Shown piece after piece: positions 23,976 through 36,479 of a stretch of 64,000 bases of DNA. Origin of the DNA: Epiperipatus broadwayi. Lineage: Eukaryota; Onychophora; Udeonychophora; Euonychophora; Peripatidae. Positions within the stretch are counted from its first letter, which is position 1; each line of letters begins with the position of its first letter. The translations under genes and the position numbers were made by a program. Location: the NCBI GenBank assembly GCA_028023455.1, contig JAQFVV010006246.1, positions 3,523,501-3,587,500 on the forward strand, in the 5' to 3' direction. The notes below the pieces were generated by a model. It did no database searches. It saw nothing but the letters and a program-made list of their open reading frames with translations, and was not told the DNA's origin.

Positions 23976-26380
23976 GTAAGTTTTTTTTTTTTTTTTTTAG
24001 ATTATTTTTTGCTAAGCTAAATTAATTAAGAATTTTGTCTCTGTTTAATATGGGTTTTGTTTGCAGTAAACGAAATATATATATATATTAATGATAAATC
24101 AAGATATTTAAATGTCTATTTACAACAAACAAAAATACATGGAAATTATACATTTATTTTATTAATACATGACTGTCTTTAGAATGAAATATTAATATTG
24201 AATCAACTTTTTTCGGAAATATCAATATTAACACAAAAAATATAATGGCAACATTTGCATTATATAAGAATAATCAAATTAATTTATATTAGTGTGGCAA
24301 ATAATCAATAATACAGTATATTTTTTATTAGCTAAGAATATGGTTTGCTCGCAAATAGATAAGTACTTATTGTAAAGAATTAATTAAATCACCATCTAAA
24401 AAACATTGATGTATTTTAATATAATTTGAGAGTATGCTATGACTCTCTAATATTCTTGATAACTATAGAATAGTTGCCTACTTGATATAAAAGCAATAAT
24501 CTATTAAAATTTAATTTCATACAATAAAACAGTGTCATAAATATTAAAACGATTTTTACCTTCAGTTGTAAATGAAAGAATGATATCTGGGTACAACCAT
24601 ATATAATTAATTGTTTACAGCACCTTTACAACTATTTTCATAATATTTATTACCCATTGATGACCAGTGCAACGTAGACAAAACTTTTTTTTGTATATAT
24701 ATTTTTATTACAAATAATTATGCATAGTCATACCGGAGTAATGTATATGTATGTGTTGTTAAGCAAAATGAGCTTAAATTGACAATTTAATATATATATT
24801 TAAAAGACTAAAAATGTAATAAACAAGCTGGTCTACATAATTCTTTTGTCTGCTTTGACATATTAAAATGTCAGAGTTTATCAAAATTGGATAGACAGAT
24901 ATTGCATGTGATTTTCTCTGTCCAGACTTTCTAGTTGCATTTAGATTATCTTCTCAAGTGTAGCATTTCTAGCTCTCTATATGACTGCTTCTATTGATTG
25001 AATTGATCTGGTCTGACCTACTTTATTTGAAGGTCATGTTTTTCGGTGTTTGAATTATTGAATACTCTTTTTAATAAATCTGAACAAATTATCTGTTGTT
25101 ATTTATAGTTTGTTATTGTCAACTTTTTTTTAATCAAATCTGAATAATTTATTTATTTCTATATACAGAACAGAATATGTTTTACAATTTAACATATGAA
25201 TTCTTCTTTAATATTTTAACTTACCTTTTTTTTTTCATATAAGTCTGACATCATTATTCACAATTTTAACAATTCTTTACTCCAATATTCACTAATGGTC
25301 ACAATTCTACCTCTTTCATCTCATTATCACTACCTGATTTTTTATTCTAATCTATTTATTAAAATTTGTCTTATAATCAAAATATATGTCTATTTTGATA
25401 GGAGAATGATATTTATTTTTTATCCATATCAATTCCTAATGAGAGATAATCATTAGGCACACAGATTTTTTCCATGTTTCAATAAAGAAGAAATGCTTCA
25501 GATCTTGTTACTCTTGTTTTCATTAACAATTATAAATAGTGAAAAATCTGTACATATGTGTTTTTTTTAATTATTTCTATTACATAAGTAAAATATTCAA
25601 ATGAATCAGGTATATTTTTTATAAAATAATTTCTTTATCTAAGAAGCACTATAAAATTTACTTCAACTTGACAATGAGAATTTTTTTAAATCAAAAGTGG
25701 TTATTAATTTACAATGTATTTTTTTCATTAAATTGATTTTATTTCACTTCAGGAGACTCACTATTCTCCTAATAATGTGCATCTTAAAATTTTTGTATTT
25801 TGGACAAGTCATTCTAAACATGGTATGACTCCTTTTGTTTCAAACTATGTTGTAATATAAACAAGTCCAAACAATACTGCCATCACTATTTGGATAATTT
25901 TATATATGCAAGTTTTATAAATCTCGAAATATAAAATAATTGTATCTTCCTCATTCAAATCTTTATGTTTTATTGACAAAATGAATGGATTTAAACCAAA
26001 TGCATTTATTTTATGATGACAACATGAAAGAATATTCCATTTAGACAGATGGGACACAAAGACAATCTCTGATTTAGGTTTTTTACTTAAAATGTGTTAA
26101 GTTTGAACTTGTGTGATCATGTCTAAATATGTAATTCCAATAATATGTTTAGTTATATATATATATATATATATATTGTAATGGTATACATATGCTGTCA
26201 CATTATTTTAAAATAAAACAGAAAAATGAATTGTAAATAAAATTGATTCATTAACAATGTAAAAGAAAATTAAAATAGTTATTTTAACATATATATATAA
26301 TCGCACAGATGGAAAACTATTTTTATAAAAAAGTATTTAAAAATAAGGTAATAACTGAAACACACAGGCTTATTATATTT
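23976..26380. other. Intronic AT-rich DNA with simple tracts
   Basis: Includes a T18 tract at the 5' splice site of intron 3 (about 23978-23998) and a (TA)n tract at about 26154-26176. No exon or element recognised. Confidence 0.5.
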
Positions 26381-26403
26381 CTGTGTCTATATATGTAATA
26401 TGT

Positions 26404-26790
26404 AGGGTATATGAGAACACACTTTCACATGACCCACCACTCTCTACACTATCTCATAACCCTGATACACTTGAAAACATATATGTTGAAAAGATAAATA
26501 ATCAGAAATATTCATATTTCATGCTAAACCAGCAATCATCAGTTGGTCCAGATTACCATCTCTACACATATATGCTATAAGTACTCAGATATATATTAAG
26601 ATAGCCAAACCTCATACTTTAATGGACAGGCTTCAATCTACTCCACGCTCCAACTCATCAACCATCCATCCAATTGAAAATCTGATGATGGAATGCTCAA
26701 AGGCCACCCTGAGGCTGAGATTTTTGTCACACCCATGTTGACCTAAAGTCAATCTGACCCCTCATGTACAGGATATAATCCATTTAATAC
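26404..26790 (-). repeat. Dispersed repeat family 3, copy 1
   Basis: On the opposite strand this resembles 36110-36400: shared blocks include CAACATGGG, GGGTGGAGTAGATTGAAGC (here GCGTGGAGTAGATTGAAGC) and TCAGCATGAAAT. Class unknown; no coding content. Confidence 0.65.
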
Positions 26791-26799
26791 ATATACAAG

Positions 26800-27700
26800 G
26801 GATGGTCAGACATCTCTACTATGCAATAACTGAAACACACAGGCTTATTATATACCTGAAATGTAAAAAAAGATCTAAAGATTAGTATTTTCATTAAAAA
26901 GTAATATAAAAGAAAATAAAAACAACTGTTAATTAGTTTCTATTTAAAAGAATCATGTTTAAATCTTAGTGAATGGACATGATTGTTCTATTAATTGAAT
27001 CCAAGGCAAATGAGCCCTTGGGCACTTTGTAATGTAAAGGTCAGATTAGAGATAAAAAATTTAAGATTATGTGTTTCTCACTCTGGAACAGATTGACCAA
27101 GCCAGGCATGAGCCAGAAATGAAAATATCAGGACCAATAAGTACAAAGAGTGTTATCTGCCATTGATCCAGAGAATTAATGATAAGAGAGACCAGAAAAA
27201 GGTGAAATAATTTAATAATTCATTTGACTATTAATCTATGAATTACAGCTATCTATAGTGCAGACTCCATGATGTAGGAGTCTTACACGAGATTTACTTT
27301 TCTTCCATTTGTGCTGGTGGAGATGGTCTCCCCGACCCCTGGTCCTGAAAGAATGGTTTGTAGCAGTTGTGTCTTCAAAGAAAGTATAAGCAAATAATAT
27401 AATCAGTGAGAACTTCTATAAACTGGGTGAAATCTGAAGAAGTCATCAAGACCGAATGGGCAGTATGAACTTTTGTCAATTGAACTGTTTAAATATATCT
27501 CTTCAATAAGTGTTCAATTCATAAGAAAATATAACTAATAAGTGAACTCTTATCTGACCAGCAGTAGAATTCTAAATCAGTTAATAATATTTTTTATGTA
27601 TTAAGTTTGCAAATCAATCATTTCTATTTTTCATTTTATTTTTATTTTTTATGGTTTATTTTGTTTAACTATTAAATTTAAAAATATGCATAAATGGCTG
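26800..27700. other. Intronic DNA, no gene recognised
   Basis: A moderately less AT-rich patch at 27060-27370 contains no motif I can name. The sequence ACTGAAACACACAGGCTTAT at 26828 also occurs at about 26356, a local direct duplication flanking the family 3 repeat. Confidence 0.5.
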
Positions 27701-27714
27701 CATAGATTTGTAAG

Positions 27715-28165
27715 ATTATGTTACTTTAAGTGGGTTAATTTCAGACTATTTATCTCATAATTGAATCAGTGTTGGTAAATGGATGTACAGGTGTTTTTGC
27801 ATTGGATTCTCATTTCCTTATACCATATTAGCATCAGGGCACTATATTTAATTGATTGCATGGCCATAAGTATAGCCATCACATTTCCAATGAGTGTAGA
27901 CATATTCCCTGTACAATTGATCTTCTTACACTCTGAGTGGTGATAGTAAGATGGCCAAGACCACAATCTCCCATTATAGAACATGTCTAATAGATATATT
28001 TTTCAAATGATTACCTCACCAGACAGATGCACATTCTGGTACTAGATGAGGGTCATTCTTTTTTTAAATGATATCATGCTACAGATGCACTTTCATGTCA
28101 GCATAGTTTTTCATATGCTAACATCCTCATTTTGCATTGATCACATCGGTATATCAATAAACTGG
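27715..28165 (+). repeat. Dispersed repeat family 2, copy 1
   Basis: Similar in the same orientation to 39535-39965. Shared blocks: AATTTCAGACTATTT versus GATTTCAGATTATTT at the start, CCAGACAGATG, TACTGGATGA-type, ATATCATGCT, CAGATGCAC and TGCTAACAT. Identity is moderate, so copies are old. Not coding. Confidence 0.7.
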
Positions 28166-28169
28166 CATT

Positions 28170-28980
28170 GATTTGGATGTGAACTTGTAGCCTGGAGTTA
28201 AAAGAAAGAATTGAGTATATAAATGTGTAATCTATGTAGCCTATTTACGTTTATCAAATTATTAGATTGTTTAAAATATCCATCTGTGTGAACTTACCAA
28301 GATAACAGAATTTAACTTTAAAATAATAATAATAAAAATTAAAGCAATAGTAAATAATTTATTTCTCAAATTTATTTTATATATGTACATAAATAAATGT
28401 TTGTGTGATTATTACTGACAGTGGCTTAATTTATTATCTTTTTTCTTTATTAAAAATATGTTTAATAATTTATATCATTAAATACTCCTTGAGTTAGTGG
28501 CAAGGGCTAACTGTCAATAAAAATGGAATCCTACAAAGAAGTATCTGCCTACAGTTATAATGTTTCCAAGTTCAAATGGCCTGGTAGTACCCTGTATGGC
28601 AGATAGAGTAAGAGTAACTTTCCCTGACTGTTATAATATATATATAAAATATTATTTTTTGGTTGTTAAAACCACTCTGGCTGAATATGATCATCAAGTT
28701 CTTTGTTTACATAACATTAGTTCTTAGAGAATCTATTGGGTCTTTACTGGTTGTGGTTCTAAATAGTACTTTCAGCATTCAGGTATGTTGTTGTTATTGA
28801 TAGTTTCTGGTTGATGTCAAAGTGAATTTGTCTATTACTTTGTAATACCTAAAATAAAACAAATTATTTGTGTATATGACTATCTATGACTTACAAATTT
28901 ATGTATGTATTTATTTACATATATGTCTGATGCTTCTCATGTCCCTCCGATTTCTTCTGCCACTTCTGTTTGCAGTTTTG
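28170..28980. other. Intronic DNA, no gene recognised
   Basis: AT-rich with a patch of mixed composition at 28490-28800. No motif or boundary found. Confidence 0.5.
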
Positions 28981-28984
28981 GTGG

Positions 28985-29110
28985 GAAACTTATGAGTATT
29001 TTTTTCATATGTCATAGCATCGGCCAGGAGACGAACCCACAACAACTGGCTGCAACCAACTGCTTGCTTGCAAGGCAGCTGTGCTAACCTCTCAGCTAAC
29101 AACGTTTGAC
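28985..29110 (-). mobile_element. tRNA-derived SINE, copy 1
   Basis: On the minus strand the head reads TTAGCTGAGAGGTTAGCAC, containing an A-box-like TAGCTGAGAGG, and later GGGTTCGTCTCC, which fits the B box of a pol III promoter. Between them GCTGCCTTGCAAGC resembles an anticodon arm. After the B box come GACATATGAAAAAAATA and flanking DNA. The same tail follows the similar segment at 51864-51952. The protein frames across it are incidental. Confidence 0.8.
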
Positions 29111-29399
29111 AAAACTTGTGAGTTGTTACACTGATGTCACTTTTTCATGCTTGTAGGCCTATTTAGATTGCTATGTTCACGGAGTAATGGTCGTTTCTGT
29201 ATGGCTTCATGCCGCATTGCTGTTTTTATCTTTTATGTTGACTATCCTGAGAAGTACTGACTTTTGTTCAATGTATTCCATTAATTTTCCATTACATCTG
29301 TCTATGGTTTTTATTGTTTCATGCTAACTAACTCAAAATAGTTATCATTTTGGTATTTATAGGTTTCTAGTGGATTTAGCTAACATTCGACTTTCAATG

Positions 29400-30930
29400 A
29401 AACAAACCTTTATTGGATGTCTTATTTCTATATTTTACTTGTGCTTTTTATTATTAACATTTTTTCATAATTAGCCTCAGAGTCCTGTTAAATGTCCATA
29501 AAGAATATTTTTTATTGTCCAATATTTATATCAACTTCATCTATTATTTTTTTAAATGAATGAAACGTCATAGTTTTTTTCTTCTATTTGCTTATCATTA
29601 TAGTTTTAACTTTTTTTAATGCCTTAATTTTATTCCATAAATCAAAAGTAGTACTATTTTCTTGCAAGCTTAAATTTAGTTCATTTATTAATGAAAATAT
29701 ATTTAACAAATAAGGCAGTTTAACAATATAATTGTTATCATGGAAAATATTTCTCAATTCTGAATTTTTTGTTTCTAGAACTGTTTCAATTTCTAATTCA
29801 TGAAGTCTTGATAATATTTTCCCTTTTAACAGCCATTGTACTTCTGCTTGAAGTAGTACATTTTCAAGTTAGATCCCATTTTACTACATAAACTTGAAAA
29901 TAGTCTTGAAGGATATTGCATTTAATATAATTTTTTTTTTATTGATTGAATAAGAAGAAGACGATGAATAAAAATCATTTTGTTGTCCACTACTTTTTTA
30001 TTTATTTTTTGCAACTCCTGAATCGTTTCCAGACATACTTGCCACTTCATCAGTACATAAGCCAACACAATTTTTTTTAATTAATTGAATTCCTTTTAAG
30101 GTAATTATCAATTGCTTTAAATATATCTGAAGTAATTATGTGATTAGTAAATTCAACACAATAAAAATATTCTTTTGCACCATTGTTTTTGTAAGCAATT
30201 TAAAGAATATAACAAAAATATGACTTTATTAGTAATATCTGTATATTTATCTATTTGAATTGTGAACAATGATTTGCATACCTCTTTAATTAATTTTTCT
30301 TCAACATTAATCACTGTCACTAAATCTGCATTCAATAATATTGTTAGAAAATGTCAAAGTTTTCAATTTATCCCAAGCAATGACACTTAGGATATCAGAG
30401 GATATGTCTATTAAACATGATTTATTTATGGTTTTGGCAATAGAGAACTGCTTTTTGCATATAGAAACCCTTAAAACAATGAAATGTTGTGCTTTTACAA
30501 AAGACTTATTGACTAAAAGAAATTTCTTAAAAGATGATTCTTGTTTTTCAATTCAGCATTTTTACATTCAAAAAAATCCAGTGATTTATTTTGTAGATTT
30601 GAATGTTTGGTCTGTAAATGATTCATTAATTTTGCTGCTTTTATACATTTATTGAATAAAATTTCTCTTCAAGTAACACAAGAGGTCTGGGTGAATTTTC
30701 TTCTGACTCTGGCCAAGAAATAATAACAAATTTTAAATGATCAGTATCGAATTGATGAATAACAGTACATTTTCGTATTGACTGAGGTGAATCATTTCGT
30801 GAATAAATAATATTTTCATTAGCATTTCAATGTACTTTTTTTTTTCTTTTTGGAAAAAGTCCACAATAGTTCTTGATATTTTTTTATTGTTATTATTCAT
30901 TTTTAAATGGCTAAAATTTATCAAATTTAC
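29400..30930 (-). pseudogene. Decayed hAT transposase, ZBED5-like
   Basis: No long frame survives, but motifs appear in the right order on the minus strand. A BED-finger tail with LMNHLQTKHSN and SLDFFECK lies at about 30580-30645. SFVKAQHFIVLR and FSIAKTINKSCLIDI follow at about 30400-30510. SLFTIQIDKYTDITNKVIFL, equivalent to the F-x-LQLDESTD block with the first catalytic Asp, is at about 30210-30275. CVGLCTDEVASMSGN is at about 30020-30065, and LQAEVQWLLKGKILSRLHELE-type sequence at 29800-29860, followed by a LNLSLQENSTTFDLWNKI stretch. These match the ZBED5/SCAND3-like hAT transposase layout. Many stops and frameshifts make it non-functional. Terminal inverted repeats were not found. Confidence 0.8.
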
Positions 30931-30949
30931 TTAATATACTTTAATTTAT

Positions 30950-33280
30950 AGTACACACTTATTATATAGTAATTCCTATCAGTGTATACCAGTGTAATTC
31001 CAATCAGTTAACTATAGCAGGCTGACAACTGTTAGCTTATTTGCTCTTTCTAGATATTATTGGAATCTCATCAACAGATCCATTTTCTTTATAGTTATGA
31101 TGTTTAAAAAAAATCCTTATGCTAAACAAAATAAATCATAGAAACAATTTTACATTAATCTTTGGTGTAACAAGTAATCAGAAATAGAATTAACATATAT
31201 ATATATATATCTTTACAAACTAAATAATTAATATATAAAAATCTGAACACATGATATTACTGGTAAGAAGTTCAAACCAGTGTAGTTCATTTATTAGTAA
31301 ACAAAGATGATTTTATATATATATAGTCATAAAGTAAAAAAAGCTTCAAATTTAGGTCAAGATGCAATACAGAAACTGATAACAAGCAAAAAATCACTAT
31401 TAGTAATAGATATTAATATATGATATTCATATAAAAAAGTAAAAATAAATTTTATAAATTTAGAGATCATATGGTGCAGTAAAAATTCATCTCAGAAAGT
31501 GGGCCAAGAGGTTATTTAAGTATTTAAATTTTTAATATTAGATTAAGTGCTAAGGAACTTGTTCAGTCTCATGTACATTATTTAACATTTATATATGCAT
31601 TTTTATTTTTTTTATTCTGGATTGATAATTGAAGTATGTTATAATTTGAACACAATTGAACATATAATTTTATAATTATAAAAAGTTTTTATATTTAAAA
31701 TACTTAATTTTTAAAAAAAAAAAAAGATATATTTAATATAATAAATAACTCCTAGATTATTTGTTGCAACATCTACTGGCTAGTGAATTTTTTTTTAAAA
31801 TTGTGATATTGCTAGAGTTTAGAAATACAAACAATATTATAATCCTTATTTGTCATTATTGGAATGTAGTCCTTTTTTCTTTAACAAGTTAACTTAGAAA
31901 ATTTTTAATGTAATCAGCTATAAAAATGGTATTAACATTTTTTTAGATGGGTTTTTGTTTTGTTTTTTGTAATTTACTGCTCCAGTTTGATAAATATATA
32001 TCTTTATACGTCAAATAGAAAAGACTAAGATTTTCATTACACATTTATTTATTCCACATTTGCGTCATCTAGTTTAATGTTTTGATATGAATACCATAAT
32101 TTATGGATTATAGCAAATCGTATTATATTAATTAATTTTATTACATATGTGTGTGTGCATATACTATTCATGCCTTGTGAACTAAAAAATTAAAATGTAA
32201 AGAAAGAACAAATTAGTGATTTTATATTGAACATTTTATTTGAATAATGGATAACGGAAACTGTGAATATAAAAATTACAGATTGAGAAAAGGTTGCTAT
32301 AGTTATATATTTGAATCCTAAAATAGATTAGAATAATAATAAGATATCTATATATTTTATAAATATAAATTGTCAAGATATTCCGTTGTCTTTATTTATT
32401 TATTTTTTGGATTGAAATATAGAGTTTTTTACTTGAACAAATAAACACTAGTCACCTTCAGAAAGATAATTTATGAAAAACCCAGTTTGTAGTTAAATTT
32501 CATTTCTGTTAACAATTAAAGCAAAAAAAAATATTTCTTTATTAACATTTTTTCATTTATTTTTTATATTAAATATTGAAAAAAATAATCTATTAGGCTT
32601 TTTATTTTAACATTATCTTTTGATAGTTATTAATCTTTATTCCACATATTCATCATTAAATGATCTCTTGTTTTTTTAGTTTATATATATATAAAGAATA
32701 AAGATCATGTATAGAGGAATTTAAATTACTGATTTCTCTCATATGCTTTCATTTTTATATAAACATCATCTCTAAAAAAAATTCTTGAATTCTTTTATAT
32801 TGCTTTAGCAATAATTCATCACTTACTTTCTATGTCTACAACTATCTTTTTATGAAATATATTAATTCAAATTTGCTTTCAGTAACTTGCATCATTTAAC
32901 ACTTTATTGGATGAATACCGGATCATGATTTTTGTCTGTGCTTCTAAGTGCAACTATCTAAAACAATAAAAGATTTTTGAATATAAAACCTGCATCTTCG
33001 TAATTATACTGTCTGTGCATGGAGTAATTTTTTAGACAGGCATTCAGATCTCTAATATTTAAAGCAATTCACTTGTCTATAATGAATATGAAATGTACTT
33101 GGAAATTTATGTAGTAAAATAACTTCAATATTTTAACCATAACTTTTGAAGTTATAGACTATATTTCATCCTCAAACTTTATTAGTAGATATATATAAAC
33201 ATTAAATTAAATATAACTCAATGTATAGATGAGAACAAAGGGAGAAAATAACTTCCTCAGGCTATGTTGACAAACGTATG
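30950..33280. other. Intronic AT-rich DNA
   Basis: Contains (TA)n tracts at about 31196-31211 and an A13 run near 31713. No element or exon recognised. Confidence 0.5.
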
Positions 33281-33285
33281 CTTAT

Positions 33286-34560
33286 AAACATCATCATCAA
33301 TCATTATCAATCCATTGCAGGATGAAGGTCTCTCCAAGTTTAATCCATCTTCTCTGATCTTTAGCTTCTCTTCTCCACATCACCCCTGTGCACTTTCTTG
33401 TTTTATCCATCCATCTTACATGTGATCTTTTTCTAAACCTTTTACAATCTCTTAGAATCCAGTTGAAGATTTCAATTGCACATCTATTATCAGTTCTTCT
33501 AGCAATATGTCCAGCCCAACTCCACTTCAATCTTTTAATTTTTTCAATGTGGTCAGTAACACCTGTTTGATCTCTTACCCATATATTGGGTTTTCTATCT
33601 CTTGTTTTTCCCAACATGCATCTCTCCATATTTTTTGAGTGGTCTGAAGTCTCTGTATTGTTCTTCTATTAAGTGTCCAAGTCTCAGATCCATAAGTAAG
33701 AACTGGTAAAATACATTTATTAAAAATCTTCCTTTTCAAACACATAGGCATATTTCGTTTTAGTATTAAATGAGATATTTATTTTATATAGCGCGATGTT
33801 TATGAATTGTTATAAACTAAAGATCAACTTTTCAAGCTAATACACATGCAGTTTATGAATCTTAATAATAAATGAATACTTTCTTTTCCAACACTAGATA
33901 AAGTCTTTGTGAAAGAATAGAATGAATCACCTGTTCTTCCAACCCAAATGCTTAAGTATGGGCAAATCTTAAGCACTGGAAATGAAAGCATGAAGATAAA
34001 CCAATCACTTTAAATTACTTTTAACTATGTCTGAATGAATGATGCCTGCAAAATTTTCTAGAATTTATGATACCTCATTTTTAAATGAAACTAAACATAG
34101 GTAAATGTGATATTTATTTTATATAGTGTGATGTTTATGACTTGTAATACACTAAAGATCAGCTTTTCAAGTTAATGCACATGTGCTTTATGAATCTTAA
34201 TAATAAATGAATACTTACATTTCCAACACAAGATAAAGACTTTGCGAAAGAATAGAATGAATCACCTATTCTTTCAACCTAAACACATTTTAAGTTATTT
34301 CTACCAAAACCACTCCAACGGAGTTTAATTCTATGATTAATTTCATTCATTATGTTCCCATCTGTGTTAATAATCTGACAAAGATATTTGTAAATGTTAA
34401 CTTCTTCTAACTCATCATAATCAATCTTTATTTTCATATTTTGAGAAAATCCATTAAACATTACTTTAGTCTTTTTAACATTTATCTTTAGTCTTGCTTT
34501 CATCTGATAACTTCTGCAACATTTTGTTAATTGCATTTTCTGGATCTATTTCCATTAAAA
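33286..34560 (-). mobile_element. 3' fragment of an RTE-type LINE, split by an insertion
   Basis: On the minus strand 34279-34536 encodes LKINVKKTKVMFNGF and a YKYLCQIINTDG stretch ending WSGFGRNN, the end of the RT domain. After an insertion at 33771-34279, coding resumes with CLKRKIFNKCILPVLTYGSE and TWTLNRRTIQRLQTTQK, then (33297-33629) ERCMLGKTRDRKPNIWVRDQ, LKWSWAGHIARRTDN and KLGETFILQWIDN. This is the C-terminal part of the endonuclease-reverse transcriptase typical of RTE-clade elements of invertebrates. The 3' end has GATGATGATG, a common RTE tail. Upstream RT and endonuclease are absent: a 5'-truncated copy, as usual for LINEs. Confidence 0.85.
33771..34279. mobile_element. Short LTR-flanked (TRIM-like) insertion, 509 bp
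   Basis: Two direct repeats of about 174 bp (33771-33944 and 34106-34279) enclose 161 bp. Both begin TG[A/T]GATATTTATTTTATATAG and end CAACC. The segment interrupts the coding sequence of the RTE fragment, whose two halves resume on either side. TAAA precedes the first repeat (33767-33770) and follows the second (34280-34283), a candidate target duplication. No coding capacity. Terminal-repeat retrotransposon in miniature fits; a duplicated spacer is an alternative. Confidence 0.65.
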
Positions 34561-34829
34561 TTTTATCTTTACTAATTCATTCAACATTTGGTTTTCCTTT
34601 CTTTTCATTAAGTCAATTCAACCCTTTTATTTACATAACTGATCATTTACATTTTTAAAAGTTTTTATTATCATTAATAAATATTTTTAACTTAAACTTC
34701 TGGAGTATTCTTATCAATCTTTTTTATCTCTAACATTTCTTGCACTTAAAATACTACAAAAGATAACTCCATTTTTTTAATCCTGTCAGGAGATGGATTT
34801 AGATGTTCTTTCTATAATATCTTCTGGCA

Positions 34830-35480
34830 CTCATTTGATTTTTTTCATTAGGTTGGCTCAGCTTGAGTTTTTGTTTTTTAGGTTCCTCAATTTGACATTC
34901 TAGGTCAGAGTCAGTTTTCTTAAATATTACTGGTATTAAGTCTACTTTGTCATTTTTTTGCAATTGATTTTTGTGTGTGAATAATAGTTTGCCTCACCAC
35001 TTATGTCAACAGATATTTGTCTGCTTCCAAAACTTGTTTAGGCTATTTTTTGCCCATTGTCTTCTCACTAGTTGCAAACTTAAATGCAGTATCCTTTTGT
35101 TTACCATAATCCTCACCAGTTATTTCATTTGATAACTTGGTACACATCTTGTGACCTAAGTATAATTTTGCAAATGATTGTCCTATTTAGAAGCTGGAGT
35201 TGAGTCCTGATAAAGAGGTGTGAGATAAACTACTACTTGTATTTTGATAATTTTACATTAGAAATAGCTTTTTCAGCCAATCCATTCAATTCAGAGTGGT
35301 ATGGAGATGTGAGTATATATTTTTTATCTCTAATTCTTTTGTATATTCTTCAAATTTGTTCACTGTGAATCTGGTTCCATTATCAAAAACTAAAGATTCT
35401 GGAAGCTCATGATATGGTAAATTTTCATATAATTTTTCAATTGACTCATCAGAACTAGTGTTAAAAATAAATATCTCAGT
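34830..35480 (-). pseudogene. Decayed gypsy-type integrase fragment
   Basis: On the minus strand the sequence encodes LPESLVFDNGTRFTVNKFEE at about 35340-35410, matching the integrase core around the second catalytic Asp (x-DNG-x-F). In a shifted frame HSELNGLAEKAISNVK follows at about 35255-35305, where the Glu would be the third catalytic residue. YQDSTPASK and a TRCVPSYQMK stretch come later. This lineage differs from the element at 7807-19398. No LTR or gag is associated; many stops. Confidence 0.7.
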
Positions 35481-36109
35481 TCTGCTTTATATGTGCATGA
35501 AAAGCATACAAGCCACACTATTAGTTTTAATGATGCTAAGGTTGTCTTTGAAAGAAATGAAATAAAAAGAATTAAAAAATCTTTATTATTAAAAATTTAT
35601 GATTCTTAAGCAGTTAACTTATTTAGAAGTTCTTTTAATATTAAATGGTGTGGAGTGTAAGTGGAATTATGGATAATATTTAATATAAATCTGTTTTTAT
35701 CTTGTAGTTCTTTATACTTGAGAAATCTGCTTGTAGCAGTGAAACCATTGGTTGTGTTTTAAAGTTTATTTTCTTTGGCTAGTCTGGTTGAGTTATGAAT
35801 TTGGGGTAATTTTGATTAAATAATACAAATACATAAAAAATGTTTTTCTGAAGGGTTGTGATGATGGTGTTCTAGCTATATTTTTGGAAATAGTCCAATA
35901 TAAAAATACAACATAAAAAATATTTAGTTAGATTTAATTAATTTCTATAATAACATTTTTGTATTAATCAATATAGTAATTTGTAAATAAAAAGTAAATA
36001 TAAAAACCACTATTTATTAAGCATTATCATAGTAAAAAATGATAATATCAGTAATAGTTTTACACAAACTCTGGATAATGAAACCAGCATCTAATTTTTT
36101 GTGTATTTG

Positions 36110-36400
36110 AGTGGACAAGGTCCTATACATGAGAGGTCAGACTGACTTACTGTCAACATGGGCATAATAACAATATTTGCATAAACAAGGAATTTGGGTG
36201 TTCAGATTTTTAATGGTATGGATGGCTGAAAGGGTGGAGTAGATTGAAGCAAGTCAATTAAAGTTTGAAGATTTGTTATCTTAATCTAAACTGAGCACTG
36301 ATTATATATGTGTGTGGGAGGTAATGATCTGGATCAAGTAATGAGTGCTGGTTCAGCATGAAATACTTATATTAGATATTTATCTTTTTCCACATCTGTT
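36110..36400 (+). repeat. Dispersed repeat family 3, copy 2
   Basis: Inverted relative to 26404-26790, sharing CAACATGGGC, GGGTGGAGTAGATTGAAGC and TTCAGCATGAAAT. A shorter possible relative is at about 43890-43990 (ATGCTGGTTCAACAC and TTTTCCACAT in the same order). Confidence 0.65.
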
Positions 36401-36479
36401 TAGTCATGTCTGTCAGTTATATGAGATGGAGCATATAGTTAAAACAAGCTCTAAATTCTGTGTTCAAATTCCCTATAAA

